Shown: positions 18,798 through 28,287, counted from the stretch's first letter. The stretch is 64,000 bases of DNA from Epilithonimonas zeae (GCF_900141765.1 NZ_FSRK01000001.1:2108001-2172000); one strand, 5' to 3'. Notes: generated from the sequence alone by a model not told the origin. A program made the numbers and translations.

Positions 18798-20387
18798 TTA
18801 TTTAGCTCCAGTTTTTAGTATCTTTTTTGTAATAACACCACTATCACTTATTATCGAGATTAAATAAATACCTTGCGGGTATCCAGCTAAATCTATTACA
18901 GCAGTAGTACTTTTAATTTGAAAATTCTGTAGTAACTGTCCACCAACGCTAATAACATTGATGTCGGAACCTTTTAACTCGTTATCTGAAATAACGTTTA
19001 CAAATCTTTCTGTAGGATTAGGATAAATTTCAATTTTATGCCGTTCTTCACTGCTATTAATTATTGGATTACCTATCTTCAAAATCCAGAAATCGTTTCT
19101 CCCGTTAGAATTTATGGTTTTATCTCCTCCTTTATTTGAATTAGAAGTACCTGCCATAATTATACTTTGATCTCTGGTAAGTATTGTATTATTAAGGATA
19201 TCTGTTTTGCTACCACCTATATCCTTTCTCAATTTTTCATTTCCTTTATTATCTAAATAAATTAAAGAGTAATTGTTAATCTTATCTTTATCTTCAACAT
19301 TATCTTGTGACTCAGTCTGTGCATACCCCGAAACCACAATATCCCCGTTTTTATCTTCAATAGCATCAAGTAAAACATCAAACTTTCCAATATCAAAAGT
19401 CCTATCCCAAAGTATCTTACCCAGCTCATCTGTTTTTACAATCCAAAAATCGTAATCTTTACTGTCTGTACTTTTATCTTCTGATTTCTTTGAGTTGGAA
19501 CGTCCTCCAAATATATAACCTCCATTACTTTTAGAGAATGATGTTAATTCATTATTCCCTTTTCCTCCAAAATTTCTTTCGTCTATAATAGTTCCATTTT
19601 TATCTAACTCTACCAAAAGATAATCTCCTTCGCCCTTAAGTTTGACAGATTTATTTCCTGATAGTGGAGAATTTGAATACCCACCTATTAAAAAATGCCC
19701 TAGATTTGTTTCAAAACAATTAACTAAATAATCATATCCGTTTCCACCAATAGTTTTTTCCCATTCAACATCCCCACTGGAATTAATCTTTACAATCCAA
19801 AAGTCAAATCCGCCAAAACTTTTTTCACTTTTATGACCAACTAACTTTGAATTAATTTCAACAGGTTCTGAATCAGAGACTGCACCAATAATATATCCTT
19901 TATCTTTGGTTTGCATAATACTTACTAACTTTTCAGTTCCTATCCCTCCAAATGTCTTCTCCCATTCTACATCACCACTTGCATTAAGTTTTAAAATCCA
20001 TAAATCAGAAAATCCAATATTATCCTGTGATTTCAATCCGCCAATTCCTGAATTCGAATCCCCTCCCAATATCATTCCTCCGTCCATCGTCAAGTGCACA
20101 GTACTAAGCATATCATTACCATGACCTCCAAAACTTTTTTCCCACTCCACATCCCCATCCTCATTCATTTTTGTAAGCGTATAATCTAAACCTCCATTGT
20201 TTGAGCCAGCTATTTTTGATAAACTGCTACCCGCAACAAGGAATCCATAATCAGGAGTTGGTACAATTCTTCTTAGATAGTCACTTTGATCCCCACCATA
20301 ATTTTTCTGCCAAATAATCTTTTGGGCGAATACATTGAGTAAAGGCATAGTAAATAATCCTAAAAAAAATATTTTTCTAAGTTTCAT
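18798..20387 (-). CDS. T9SS-sorted surface protein with WEKxxGG repeats
   Basis: A 529-residue protein with a signal peptide (1-21, ending VFAQ) and about seven imperfect repeats of roughly 55-70 residues. Each has a core like VEWEKSFGGxGxDxLxxxxxTxDGGxxxGGxSxS followed by DFWIVKxNxxGD, a beta-propeller-like pattern. The C-terminal 80 residues are a type A T9SS sorting domain (IEIYPNPTERFVNVISD ... YPQGIYLISIISDSGVITKK), so it should be exported by type IX secretion to the cell surface. It is the first gene of the RHS operon, four bases before the companion gene. Confidence 0.85.
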   Translation of the reverse strand: MKLRKIFFLGLFTMPLLNVFAQKIIWQKNYGGDQSDYLRRIVPTPDYGFLVAGSSLSKIAGSNNGGLDYTLTKMNEDGDVEWEKSFGGHGNDMLSTVHLTMDGGMILGGDSNSGIGGLKSQDNIGFSDLWILKLNASGDVEWEKTFGGIGTEKLVSIMQTKDKGYIIGAVSDSEPVEINSKLVGHKSEKSFGGFDFWIVKINSSGDVEWEKTIGGNGYDYLVNCFETNLGHFLIGGYSNSPLSGNKSVKLKGEGDYLLVELDKNGTIIDERNFGGKGNNELTSFSKSNGGYIFGGRSNSKKSEDKSTDSKDYDFWIVKTDELGKILWDRTFDIGKFDVLLDAIEDKNGDIVVSGYAQTESQDNVEDKDKINNYSLIYLDNKGNEKLRKDIGGSKTDILNNTILTRDQSIIMAGTSNSNKGGDKTINSNGRNDFWILKIGNPIINSSEERHKIEIYPNPTERFVNVISDNELKGSDINVISVGGQLLQNFQIKSTTAVIDLAGYPQGIYLISIISDSGVITKKILKTGAK

Positions 20388-21227
20388 AATTTATAACAAA
20401 TTAAAAAGTAAATCTTACAAACGTACTGAGAGATAAAAATCACAAGAAATGATCTTTATATTTTTTAAAGTAAAATCTATTCTTTTATTAAAGATTCCGA
20501 ATAGGATGTATGCAGAAATGTGTGTGAAGCACTGACTTGAGAAAATCGTAATTAATAATTAAGTATTTCATTGGTTATTTTTTTATTTTACTAATATATC
20601 AACTTTTTCCAATAAAAAAAAATATTATAAAAAATTAACACAAAAAAAACAATAAAAACATAAACATTATAGATAATTACTCCATTAAATCTAATATGAC
20701 TAACAGTATCGAAATTCGAAACACATCTTACATCTTAATTATTCATAAATCAATCTTTTCATAATGTAAAAACTTTCAAAGTAGACTTTTTAGTAAAAGG
20801 AATTGTATTTAATTGATCCCTTTTCTTCTTTAATTTATAATCTTACTATAACTGGAAATTTTTCAAAATAATACCTGTTAATGAAACTTAGGATTACCTA
20901 TTGCACTATGACTCTAAAATTAATCACGGAATGGGTCGGTAATATGTTTGATATCAATTAAAGCTTGAATTGCATTTGAAAATTTTCACATTTCTAGTTC
21001 ATTATCAGTCCGCACAAGACTGTACTTAATTGCAAATAGATATAAATGAGTTGATATCAAAAGCATTATAAAATGTTTAATTATTTTTTGTAATAGTGCT
21101 TTCTTTACCCATCATTTTAATCAATGATATAAATTTGTGACAGTGAAAACAACAAAGAAATTGAATTATTGGTAGATTCGAGGAGTGATCAATAAATAAT
21201 AATACAAAGTAAAAAGAGATACTTAAC
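20388..21227. other. long AT-rich intergenic region
   Basis: 840 bases without a convincing gene. It holds the leftward promoter of the RHS operon near 20.43 kb. On the right end a lone -7-like TAAATTTG (21130-21137) precedes the EF-Tu-like gene by 90 bases, without a TTG at proper spacing. The middle is very AT-rich with A/T runs near 20580-20660. I saw no repeats, integrase or hairpins. The size and composition fit a boundary between an acquired toxin locus and the backbone. Confidence 0.5.
20418..20445 (-). promoter_or_regulatory. promoter of the RHS toxin operon
   Basis: Minus strand: TTG (20445-20443), 17 bases, then TACGTTTG (20425-20418). Both elements match the Bacteroidota consensus at allowed spacing, 31 bases before the ATG of the T9SS gene. 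This is the only full match found upstream of the operon. Confidence 0.6.
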
Positions 21228-21539
21228 ATGAGTAAAAAAAAGCCTCACTTCAAAGCCTTATTAACCTTTCTTCCTGAAGATAATGGGGGTATTTCAACAC
21301 CTGTTTCATCAGGATTCAGAACAACCGTCAGATTCCCTTTTGACAGCAAAGAATTCCTAGCCAATCACAGCTTCATTGAAACGGAGATAATTTATTCCGG
21401 AGATACAGTCAGTGCGAACATAAATCTATTAGAAGCAAAGGATGCACTAGAACAAATTTATGAAGGAATCGATTTCGATTTACTTCTCAATTCGATTATT
21501 ATCGGCCAGGGCGTTATTACAAAAATCTATGCTTCATAA
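21228..21539 (+). CDS. stand-alone EF-Tu domain-3-like protein
   Basis: A 103-residue soluble protein resembling only the C-terminal beta-barrel (domain III) of elongation factor Tu. KPHFKALLTFLPEDNGG corresponds to KPHTKFxAEVYVLxxEEGG, TPVSSGFRTTVRF to TPFFxGYRPQFYF, GDTVSANINLL to GDNVxMTVELI, and SIIIGQGVITKI to RTVGAGVVTKI. There is no GTPase domain. Such free domains occur in Bacteroidota genomes and may be mis-called EF-Tu. Function is unknown; domain III in EF-Tu binds tRNA and EF-Ts. A truncated paralogue lies at 7675-7770. Confidence 0.75.
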   Translation: MSKKKPHFKALLTFLPEDNGGISTPVSSGFRTTVRFPFDSKEFLANHSFIETEIIYSGDTVSANINLLEAKDALEQIYEGIDFDLLLNSIIIGQGVITKIYAS

Positions 21540-21594
21540 AATTCCAAAAAGTAAAAAGCCAATTATGCTTTGACTAAAAAAATTAAAGATTGAT

Positions 21595-22857
21595 CTAAAC
21601 CAGCTTTGCCAAGATAAATCCTATCATCAGTGCCAATACAAAAGCGATTATAATTTTTACATAATCAGTCTTGGTACTTTGCATTTGCTGATTTAACCTG
21701 ATATTTTCTTTTTTGATCATTTCCAGATCGATGTTTAAAGATGCAGTCTTTTCATTAACAACAGCCAATATATTCTTGTCGTGTAGGACAGCAATTTCTT
21801 TTTTGTAAATTTCCAGTTCTTCCTGTCTTTGTTTCTGTTGCTCCGTAAAAGTTTTATTAGTATCCAACAGCTGCTTGGCAGAATTCTCCTGAAGTTTCTG
21901 GAATTCTTCTGTTCTCTTCGCCAGCTGTTCTGCTAAAGTTTTAATCTGTTCAGAATATTGCTTTGAAACATCTTTTTTAACCTCGTCAATTAATAATGCT
22001 CTTGAATTGGATTTTTCATTAGATAATTTTTCAACAATAGAATGCAGACCCGCACCATAATCGTGTGGCAGATGAAATCTTTTATCCGCTAATTTATCCA
22101 ATAAACTTTCATCCACTGTATGTCCGATTGCAGTTACGGTTACTGCATCAAGATCAATAAATAATTTAGAAAGCGTTATGTCATTGAAGGTTTCCATGCT
22201 TTGACGGTCACCTCCGCCTCTAACTAAAGCAATAATATCGTATTGGTTTTTGGAAAGCTCCTGAAGTTTGGTGACCAATGATGTCGAAGAAGTGATATTG
22301 CAGCTATGGTCTGTGATATCAAAATATTTTCGGGAAACATCCAGTCCCTCCTTAAAGTCGTGTTGAACTATAGCATTATTACCATATATATTAGCTATTC
22401 TTATTGGTTGATTTTGCAGGATCTTCGTTCGGATTAAATTCTCAAGATCTCTAGAACCGTTCTCAAGTTTCTTTTGGATTAGGGAATATCGAACGACATC
22501 TTCTTCTGAAATAGCCCGTTCCTCCTGCTGTATAATCTCGTCAACAACAAAACGAAGTTCTATAGAAGAACTTTTAATACTTTTTTCTATGAATCCTTTC
22601 AGAAGATAAATCTCATTATTCTGAATCTTTGAACGTAATAAAGATGAAATTTTAACACCTAAGGAAATATTGTCAGATTCTGAAAACAGCTGATCATAAT
22701 AATAGCTTCCGTAGGATTTACCATTACCAAAAACATATCTACCCTTTAAGTAAATGATATTAACTGTAGCATTTAATTTAATGGCATTATTGAATAACCC
22801 TAAAACCAGCGATGGCGAGTAAATCTGAAAAGAAGATTCAATAGCATTATTGTTCAT
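21595..22857 (-). CDS. membrane-anchored exodeoxyribonuclease VII large-subunit-like protein
   Basis: A 420-residue protein whose middle resembles the XseA catalytic core: IRIANIYGNNAIVQHDF (about 150), YDIIALVRGGGDRQSMETFN (about 205-225) and VTAIGHTVDESLLDKLADKR (about 240-262, the XseA segment AVGHETDxTIxDxxADxR). The XseA continuation TPTxAAE is replaced by FHLPHDYGAGL. A long coiled coil follows (about 275-395) and ends in one transmembrane helix (about 398-417, IIIAFVLALMIGFILA), so the core should be held at the inner membrane facing the cytosol. The N-terminal 1-85 is not an obvious OB fold. No XseB-like small subunit is adjacent. Ordinary XseA has no membrane segment. Confidence 0.7.
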   Translation of the reverse strand: MNNNAIESSFQIYSPSLVLGLFNNAIKLNATVNIIYLKGRYVFGNGKSYGSYYYDQLFSESDNISLGVKISSLLRSKIQNNEIYLLKGFIEKSIKSSSIELRFVVDEIIQQEERAISEEDVVRYSLIQKKLENGSRDLENLIRTKILQNQPIRIANIYGNNAIVQHDFKEGLDVSRKYFDITDHSCNITSSTSLVTKLQELSKNQYDIIALVRGGGDRQSMETFNDITLSKLFIDLDAVTVTAIGHTVDESLLDKLADKRFHLPHDYGAGLHSIVEKLSNEKSNSRALLIDEVKKDVSKQYSEQIKTLAEQLAKRTEEFQKLQENSAKQLLDTNKTFTEQQKQRQEELEIYKKEIAVLHDKNILAVVNEKTASLNIDLEMIKKENIRLNQQMQSTKTDYVKIIIAFVLALMIGFILAKLV

Positions 22858-23000
22858 TATATCTGATAGCTGTCAACAAAGTTATAAATATTTAATTTCT
22901 TTTATTTTTTGTGACTTGCTCAATTAGTATAATATTTGTTTAATAAAAAATACACTCTTATATTATTTTCAAATAGAAACAGCTGGTAAAAAGAAAACTT

Positions 23001-23201
23001 ATGTTAAAAAAGGGTGACGCGGTAAAATGGAAATTCCGAAATGGAGATACAAATGGAATTATTATTAATATTCACACCAAGGACTTTGTTTTTATGAACA
23101 GGCAAAGAAGAGCTTCAGAGGATAATCCACAATACGAAGTAATGAGTGAAAAGACAGGCAAAAAAGCGGTTCATAAAGCATCTGCATTGAAAAAAATATA
23201 A
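23001..23201 (+). CDS. DUF2945 / HVA-TUDOR small protein
   Basis: A 66-residue basic protein spanning the whole family: KKGDAVKWKFRNGDTNGIII is the start of the Tudor-like barrel, followed by KDFVFMNRQRRASEDNPQYE and a C-terminal KAVHKASALKKI. Family members (hypervirulence-associated Tudor domain, DUF2945) are about 65-75 residues and of unproven function. It is a single gene between the divergent XseA-like gene and the serine hydrolase. Confidence 0.85.
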   Translation: MLKKGDAVKWKFRNGDTNGIIINIHTKDFVFMNRQRRASEDNPQYEVMSEKTGKKAVHKASALKKI

Positions 23202-23272
23202 GTTTCTTTAATACTATCTTATCAATTGGTATAATTTTTAAAAGGAAATTATTAAACTTAAATTATGCGACT

Positions 23273-24418
23273 TTGAAAAAAACTTTAGCAGCATTTTTTG
23301 CAACAGCTGGCGCTGTAGCAACTGTAATTTACCTGTCAGGATATCATTATATTTTTAAAGCTATTGGCAAAAACATCGCACCTGGCCCCATTACGCCATC
23401 TAGCGATGATGAAGAGAAATTCCCTTCCCATCTCGTTTCTAATGCTGCATCAAAACCTTGGCAGACACATCGACTTTATAATTCTTTCTTATTACCAGAC
23501 ACTTTAACGAAAGAACTGAGAAAGACAAGGGCTTCTTCTCTGCTGATTATCAAAGATAAGCAACTGATTTTCGAGCAATACTGGAAAGACCATCAACAAT
23601 CATCAATGATGAACTCTTTTTCTATGGCTAAAGGAATCTTGTCTCTGTTGGTTGGTTGCGCCATCAAAGATGGTTACATTAAATCAGAGAAACAATTGGT
23701 ATCTGATTTTATTCCCGAATATAAAAGTGACCGTTATGGAGAACATCTTACGATTTGCAACCTGATGACTATGCAGGCTGGCTATGATTGGATAGAAGAG
23801 TATAATCATCCTTTCGCTGAAAATTCCAAGCAGTATTTTGTTGAAGATCTGACAGAGCAGGCACTTAATGTGAAATTTAAACAAATGCCGGGACAAGAGT
23901 ATGAGTATCAAAGTGTAGCGGCTCAGGTCTTGGGAATTGTACTAAAAAGAGCTGTTGGAAAATCTCTCGCTCAATATCTTTCGCTTAAGTTGTGGAAACC
24001 TTTAGAAATGGAATATCCAGCCAAGTGGAGTGTTGATAATAACGGAATGGAAAAAGCTTTTTGTTGCATTCATGCGACACCACGTGATTTTGCGAAAATT
24101 GGACAACTTGTATTGCAGGAAGGTAAATGGAAAGATCAGCAACTTATCACTAAAGATTTCTATGATGAAATGCTGGCACCTACAAAACATAATGATGCGT
24201 TTGGATATACACTATGGTTAGATGATGAAAGTCCGATGAAATACAGATTTTTTTATGGTTTTCTTGGTCAATTTATAATAGTAGTTCCTGAGAAAGATCT
24301 AGTCATTGTCAAAACTGGTTTTTATAACAGACTGGACGTTGATGAAAAAAAGAGACCCTTGCAGGTTAAAATTTTGGTTGAAGAAATTACAAAGTTGGTT
24401 ACTGAACAAGAATCGTAA
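23273..24418 (+). CDS. serine hydrolase, class C beta-lactamase family
   Basis: A 381-residue protein with an N-terminal hydrophobic helix (about residues 4-24) that can serve as a signal or anchor, then the penicillin-binding-protein-like hydrolase fold. The SxxK nucleophile motif is SFSMAKGIL (Ser near 117). YEYQSVAAQVLG (about 205) is at the YxN/YxS position, and FFYGFLGQFIIVVPEKDLV (about 325-345) is the last strand region with G in place of the KTG motif. Start: only TTG at 23273 fits. The ATG at 23265 is out of frame and ends at a TGA overlapping this TTG, so a start-site sequencing error or true TTG start are both possible. Probable periplasmic esterase or peptidase-like enzyme; substrate unknown. 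Confidence 0.8.
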   Translation: MKKTLAAFFATAGAVATVIYLSGYHYIFKAIGKNIAPGPITPSSDDEEKFPSHLVSNAASKPWQTHRLYNSFLLPDTLTKELRKTRASSLLIIKDKQLIFEQYWKDHQQSSMMNSFSMAKGILSLLVGCAIKDGYIKSEKQLVSDFIPEYKSDRYGEHLTICNLMTMQAGYDWIEEYNHPFAENSKQYFVEDLTEQALNVKFKQMPGQEYEYQSVAAQVLGIVLKRAVGKSLAQYLSLKLWKPLEMEYPAKWSVDNNGMEKAFCCIHATPRDFAKIGQLVLQEGKWKDQQLITKDFYDEMLAPTKHNDAFGYTLWLDDESPMKYRFFYGFLGQFIIVVPEKDLVIVKTGFYNRLDVDEKKRPLQVKILVEEITKLVTEQES

Positions 24419-24534
24419 ATTGTTATAGTCTCATCACTTGATTTGTACTATACAATATTGGATTTAAATCTGGATGGTATTGTGATTTCAAAATTATCAC
24501 TTCTCACGTCAATCACGTAATTCCTTCAATGTCG

Positions 24535-25110
24535 CTATGACGCCCTACTTTCCTGCTGTTTGTCCAATTCTATTTTAAAACAGCCTAATATAAATTCTGA
24601 ATAGTATAACTGCGCATTAACAGATTTAGTTCTGGAATGCAAATCCAATTTTTCAGATAGGATCTTCTCTCCTCTGTAACTGATCGCAAAATAACAATAT
24701 AGTTTTCCGTTAGATTCTTCAACCGGTGATGCATAACCAGTTACCGCAATGGACCAATCTGAATTGTATAATCTGGAAACGTTCAATGCCATTGTCTCAG
24801 CAATACCCGCTGAAACACTATTACAATTTAAAGCTTGCTCCTGATTGACATCTAACAAATTAACTTTTTCTTCAAGTGTATAAGCGGTCATTCCACCCTT
24901 GTAAAATTGGGAAGCATCTTTCATCTGGGAAAATGAAAATTGCAGAAATCCAGAAGTGACGCTTTCTGCTATTGCAATTGTTTCTCCAGAGGATAAAAGC
25001 CTCTTGCCTATATACTTTAGCAGTTTATCAAGCTCAATGATAAAATAGATTAATGACCGGACTGAAAGTTCATCGGCATTCACTCCAAATTGAGAAGGTT
25101 TTACAATCAT
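24535..25110 (-). CDS. CinA C-terminal domain protein (PncC-type)
   Basis: A 191-residue protein that contains only the CinA C-terminal domain (about residues 30-185), the nicotinamide-nucleotide amidohydrolase fold that recycles NMN in the pyridine nucleotide cycle. Signature: IAIAESVTSGFLQFSFSQMK (family AESCTGGLL), FYKGGMTAYTLEEKVNLL, NCNSVSAGIAETMAL and WSIAVTGYASP. Cys-Thr-Gly-Gly of the canonical motif is Val-Thr-Ser-Gly here; the Ser preceding it and the Lys in EEKVNLL are kept. The 25-residue N-terminal extension is unusual. Monocistronic. Confidence 0.82.
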   Translation of the reverse strand: MIVKPSQFGVNADELSVRSLIYFIIELDKLLKYIGKRLLSSGETIAIAESVTSGFLQFSFSQMKDASQFYKGGMTAYTLEEKVNLLDVNQEQALNCNSVSAGIAETMALNVSRLYNSDWSIAVTGYASPVEESNGKLYCYFAISYRGEKILSEKLDLHSRTKSVNAQLYYSEFILGCFKIELDKQQESRAS

Positions 25111-25255
25111 TTGTCCTGGTTTATTTATTAATGTTAACGAAGCATTACAATATCTAAACCATACTCCCCAAGAGACTATTTTTGTAATTCATAAGACAGT
25201 ACGAAAAAACCGAATATTACTTTAGAGTCTATCAAATGATAATCAAAAGCTGTAA

Positions 25256-25615
25256 TTAGGTCTTCAGCACAGCACGGATTCTCTCAAGAAGGACGACGAT
25301 ATCAAAAGGCTTGGGTATAATATCATCGGGAGAACAGCGGAGAGAAATATCCTGTACGGATGCGTGGGCACTCATCATAATGACAGGAATACTTTTGCTG
25401 CCGCGGATAGATTTAACATGCTGGCATAAGTCGGTTCCTGATCCGTCAGGCAACCGTACATCAAAAAGATACAGATCCGGATGAGAAGCAGTATCTCGTT
25501 TTTTAAATTCTGAAACTGAGGCAAAGGACTGCACTTCAAAGTTTTCAAGACCAAGAAATACTTCAAGTACTTCTCTGATTCCCTGGTCATCTTCAACCAC
25601 ATAGATTTTTTTCAT
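25256..25615 (-). CDS. single-domain response regulator
   Basis: A 119-residue receiver domain with no output domain. Acidic pair (VVEDDQG, near 8-9), phospho-acceptor Asp in LYLFDVRLPDGSGTD (near 52), Ser in VIMMSAHAS (near 82) and Lys in IIPKPFD (near 102) are all present. It follows the PAS histidine kinase by 73 bases on the same strand, so it is likely the kinase's phosphoacceptor, signalling by protein contact rather than DNA binding. Confidence 0.92.
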   Translation of the reverse strand: MKKIYVVEDDQGIREVLEVFLGLENFEVQSFASVSEFKKRDTASHPDLYLFDVRLPDGSGTDLCQHVKSIRGSKSIPVIMMSAHASVQDISLRCSPDDIIPKPFDIVVLLERIRAVLKT

Positions 25616-25688
25616 AAAGGCTGTCTATCAATAATAACACCAGAAGATGCTTTACAAAGTTTAAATTATCTAATTACTATCAATGGGT

Positions 25689-27896
25689 TTACAATGGAAG
25701 AATAAACCAAAACGTTGTTCCCTTTCCTACTTCGCTTTCTACACCTATTTTGCCACCGTGATTTTTAATGATGTCAGCACAGATATATAAACCTAAACCC
25801 AGGCCGGAGAATTTCTGTCCTTGGTAATTGGTTCTGTAATAACGTTCAAAGAGATGTCCTATTTTATCTTCCGGGATACCCGGTCCCTGATCTCTTACAC
25901 TAAACTTCACTTCTTTTTTATGCAATACCTCAGCTTTGATCAATATATCGGATTCTGGAGCATATTTGATGGCATTATTGATAAAATTAACCATGACCTG
26001 ACCGATTTGCTGATGATCTGCAATCACCTCCTGATCCACATCGCCTTCAAAAGTGATTTTTTGATCCGTATTCTGAGCGAAGTTTGAACAACAGTCTTCA
26101 AAAAGCTCTGAAATAATAAATGACTGCTTATTAAGCTTCAGTTGGCCATGATCCATTCTGCTTGTATCCAATAAACCATCAATCAGCTTTGTAAGCTTAT
26201 CAAGACTTTTAACGGACTGCTCAAGAAGTCTTGCTCTGGTATCTGCAGATAGTGAAGTCGTAGCTCTTTGAAGTAGCTGCAAAGAAGCTTTCAGAGCAGT
26301 CACCGGTGTCTTCAGCTCGTGGCTGGCAATGCTGATAAAATCGTCTTTTCCCTGTGAGGCCAATCGCCTCGCTGTAACATCCATAAAAGTTCCAATGCCA
26401 CCTATCAAATTACCTGCACTGTCAAACATTGGCGCCGCATTAATAGAAAGATAGAATTTATCCCTGTCAGGCGGCTGAACAGCAATTTCATAATCAAATA
26501 CCGGCTTTTTTGTAGTCATCATAATAGCCATAGGATGCTCTTCCGGAGGTAATGGCGTGCCGTCAATACGAAGATTCTGCCATAGAGCGTCATAGTAAGT
26601 TCGTTTTTTGATCTCACTTTCCTTAAGCCCCAATATCTGCTGAGCCATAGGATTAGCATAAACCATCTGTCCGGTCGCATCAGTTACGCCAACACCTTCT
26701 GCCATGGTTTCCAGTATTGCTCTTAAGCGCTGTTCGCTATTACGGAGACTTTCCTCCAATTTAATCTTTTCCCTAATGGTATTCTCCAGCTTTTGATTAG
26801 CTACAATCTGTGTTGTGACTTCAAGCGCCATATCTATCACACCTGTAACGACACCGTTCTCAACATAAGGTGTATAACTGAAGTTAAAGTAACCTTGTTC
26901 AAGCTGACCATTTCTATTAAGGGTTACGGGATTAGCTTCATCCGAATGTCTTAAGCCTTTTTCATAGGTATCAACTAGCATATTCGCAGCTCTCTGGCCT
27001 TTGAGTTCTGGAAGTTCTTCGAAAAGCGGTTTACCAACAATAGATACATCCTTGCCAATTAGCTCCAGCATCGTTACGTTAATCATTGTGACAATATAAT
27101 CATCACCCTTTACCAGCATCATCGCTACAGGAGCCTGCATAATCAGATCCCGAAAACTCATCTCACTGGTGGTAAGCTTTTCGTTCAGTTTAACAATGGT
27201 GTCGTTCAGATTTTGAAGATCATTATTGATGCCGCTTAGACTTTTGTTTTTCAGGCTAAGATCGGAAATATCATTTTCTTGTACCTTTTTATCAAGTAAC
27301 AGATGAAAGTTTTCCTGCTTCAACTGATCATTAAGAAAATAAATCTGCCGGTTAGCATTGTCAAGCTGTTTGTTCGTTGCAACATATTCTTTGTTAATGG
27401 TTGCTAAATCCTCATTGCTGGATCGCAACTCTTCATTTAAGGAATTGAGACCTTCACTGGCAACCCTCAATTGATCTTCTCGATCCTGAACGAGTTCCCA
27501 GGCTTTCTGTCTCTCTGTAACATTGGTGGCCGTATGTAGTATGCAGTACACTTCACCCTCTTTATTTTTAATAGGCTTATAAGTAAAATCAAAGAAGGAG
27601 GTAATCATTTTGCCATTGATTTCTAAAGTGGCAGCTGTGTTGTGCGCTTCGTACACTTCGCCTGTACGCCATACATTTTTGAGAAGCTGTGTAAATGGCT
27701 GCCCTTCCATTTCAGGCAAAGCATCTTCAAACCTTTTTCCGCGAACAGATTCATCTTTACCCCAGATTTCCAGCATAGCATCGTTAGCAAACTGTATATT
27801 GATTTCCTCACCTGTATAAATAGCGGTAGCATCATTCGATTGTTTAAGGATCTCGAACAATGCATCGGTGCCTAAAGCAGAAAAAAAATTAATCAT
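25689..27896 (-). CDS. multi-PAS sensor histidine kinase
   Basis: About 735 residues from the ATG at 27896 (the frame also opens with a TTG two codons earlier). No transmembrane segment, so a cytosolic sensor. PAS 1 (about 8-130), a coiled coil (about 135-245), PAS 2 (about 250-370), PAS 3 (about 390-508), HisKA with FISIASHELKTPVTALKAS (His near 526), and HATPase with FINNAIKYAPES, DQGPGIPEDKIG and GLGLGLYI (about 625-735). Signal unknown. It is flanked on both sides by single-domain response regulators in the same orientation, forming an RR-HK-RR set. Confidence 0.93.
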   Translation of the reverse strand: MINFFSALGTDALFEILKQSNDATAIYTGEEINIQFANDAMLEIWGKDESVRGKRFEDALPEMEGQPFTQLLKNVWRTGEVYEAHNTAATLEINGKMITSFFDFTYKPIKNKEGEVYCILHTATNVTERQKAWELVQDREDQLRVASEGLNSLNEELRSSNEDLATINKEYVATNKQLDNANRQIYFLNDQLKQENFHLLLDKKVQENDISDLSLKNKSLSGINNDLQNLNDTIVKLNEKLTTSEMSFRDLIMQAPVAMMLVKGDDYIVTMINVTMLELIGKDVSIVGKPLFEELPELKGQRAANMLVDTYEKGLRHSDEANPVTLNRNGQLEQGYFNFSYTPYVENGVVTGVIDMALEVTTQIVANQKLENTIREKIKLEESLRNSEQRLRAILETMAEGVGVTDATGQMVYANPMAQQILGLKESEIKKRTYYDALWQNLRIDGTPLPPEEHPMAIMMTTKKPVFDYEIAVQPPDRDKFYLSINAAPMFDSAGNLIGGIGTFMDVTARRLASQGKDDFISIASHELKTPVTALKASLQLLQRATTSLSADTRARLLEQSVKSLDKLTKLIDGLLDTSRMDHGQLKLNKQSFIISELFEDCCSNFAQNTDQKITFEGDVDQEVIADHQQIGQVMVNFINNAIKYAPESDILIKAEVLHKKEVKFSVRDQGPGIPEDKIGHLFERYYRTNYQGQKFSGLGLGLYICADIIKNHGGKIGVESEVGKGTTFWFILPL

Positions 27897-27927
27897 GTTC
27901 AAAAATTATATCGTGAGTTTCGAATTC

Positions 27928-28287
27928 TTAGGCTAAATATCGGGCAATTTTTTTCTCCAGATACTCAATATCAAATGGCTTCTTAATATAATCATCAGCC
28001 CCAGAATGCTCCTTGTATTTTTTGATTTCATTGCTTGCGCTGACATACAAAATCGGAATATTCCTGAATCGATCGTGTTCTCTCAATAATTTTACAGCTT
28101 CCAATCCGCCGATATTGGGAATATGATGGTCCATTAGAATAAGATCTGGGAGAAAGTCGGTAACATCCTTGATAACCTGATTGGATGTATTGGATACCAC
28201 AATATCGTAGCCCACACCCGAAAGCACGAGTTGCAACACATCAAGAATCGCTTCATCATCATCAAAAATCAAAATTCTTTTTGCCAT
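27928..28287 (-). CDS. single-domain response regulator
   Basis: A 119-residue receiver with acidic residues at the N-terminus (IFDDDEAIL), phospho-acceptor in LILMDHHIPNIGG (near 52), ILYVSAS (Ser near 82) and YIKKPFD (Lys near 104). The residue after the phospho-Asp is His-His rather than the usual xxMP pattern. It is the first gene of the RR-HK-RR operon, 31 bases before the kinase, and has no output domain. Confidence 0.92.
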   Translation of the reverse strand: MAKRILIFDDDEAILDVLQLVLSGVGYDIVVSNTSNQVIKDVTDFLPDLILMDHHIPNIGGLEAVKLLREHDRFRNIPILYVSASNEIKKYKEHSGADDYIKKPFDIEYLEKKIARYLA

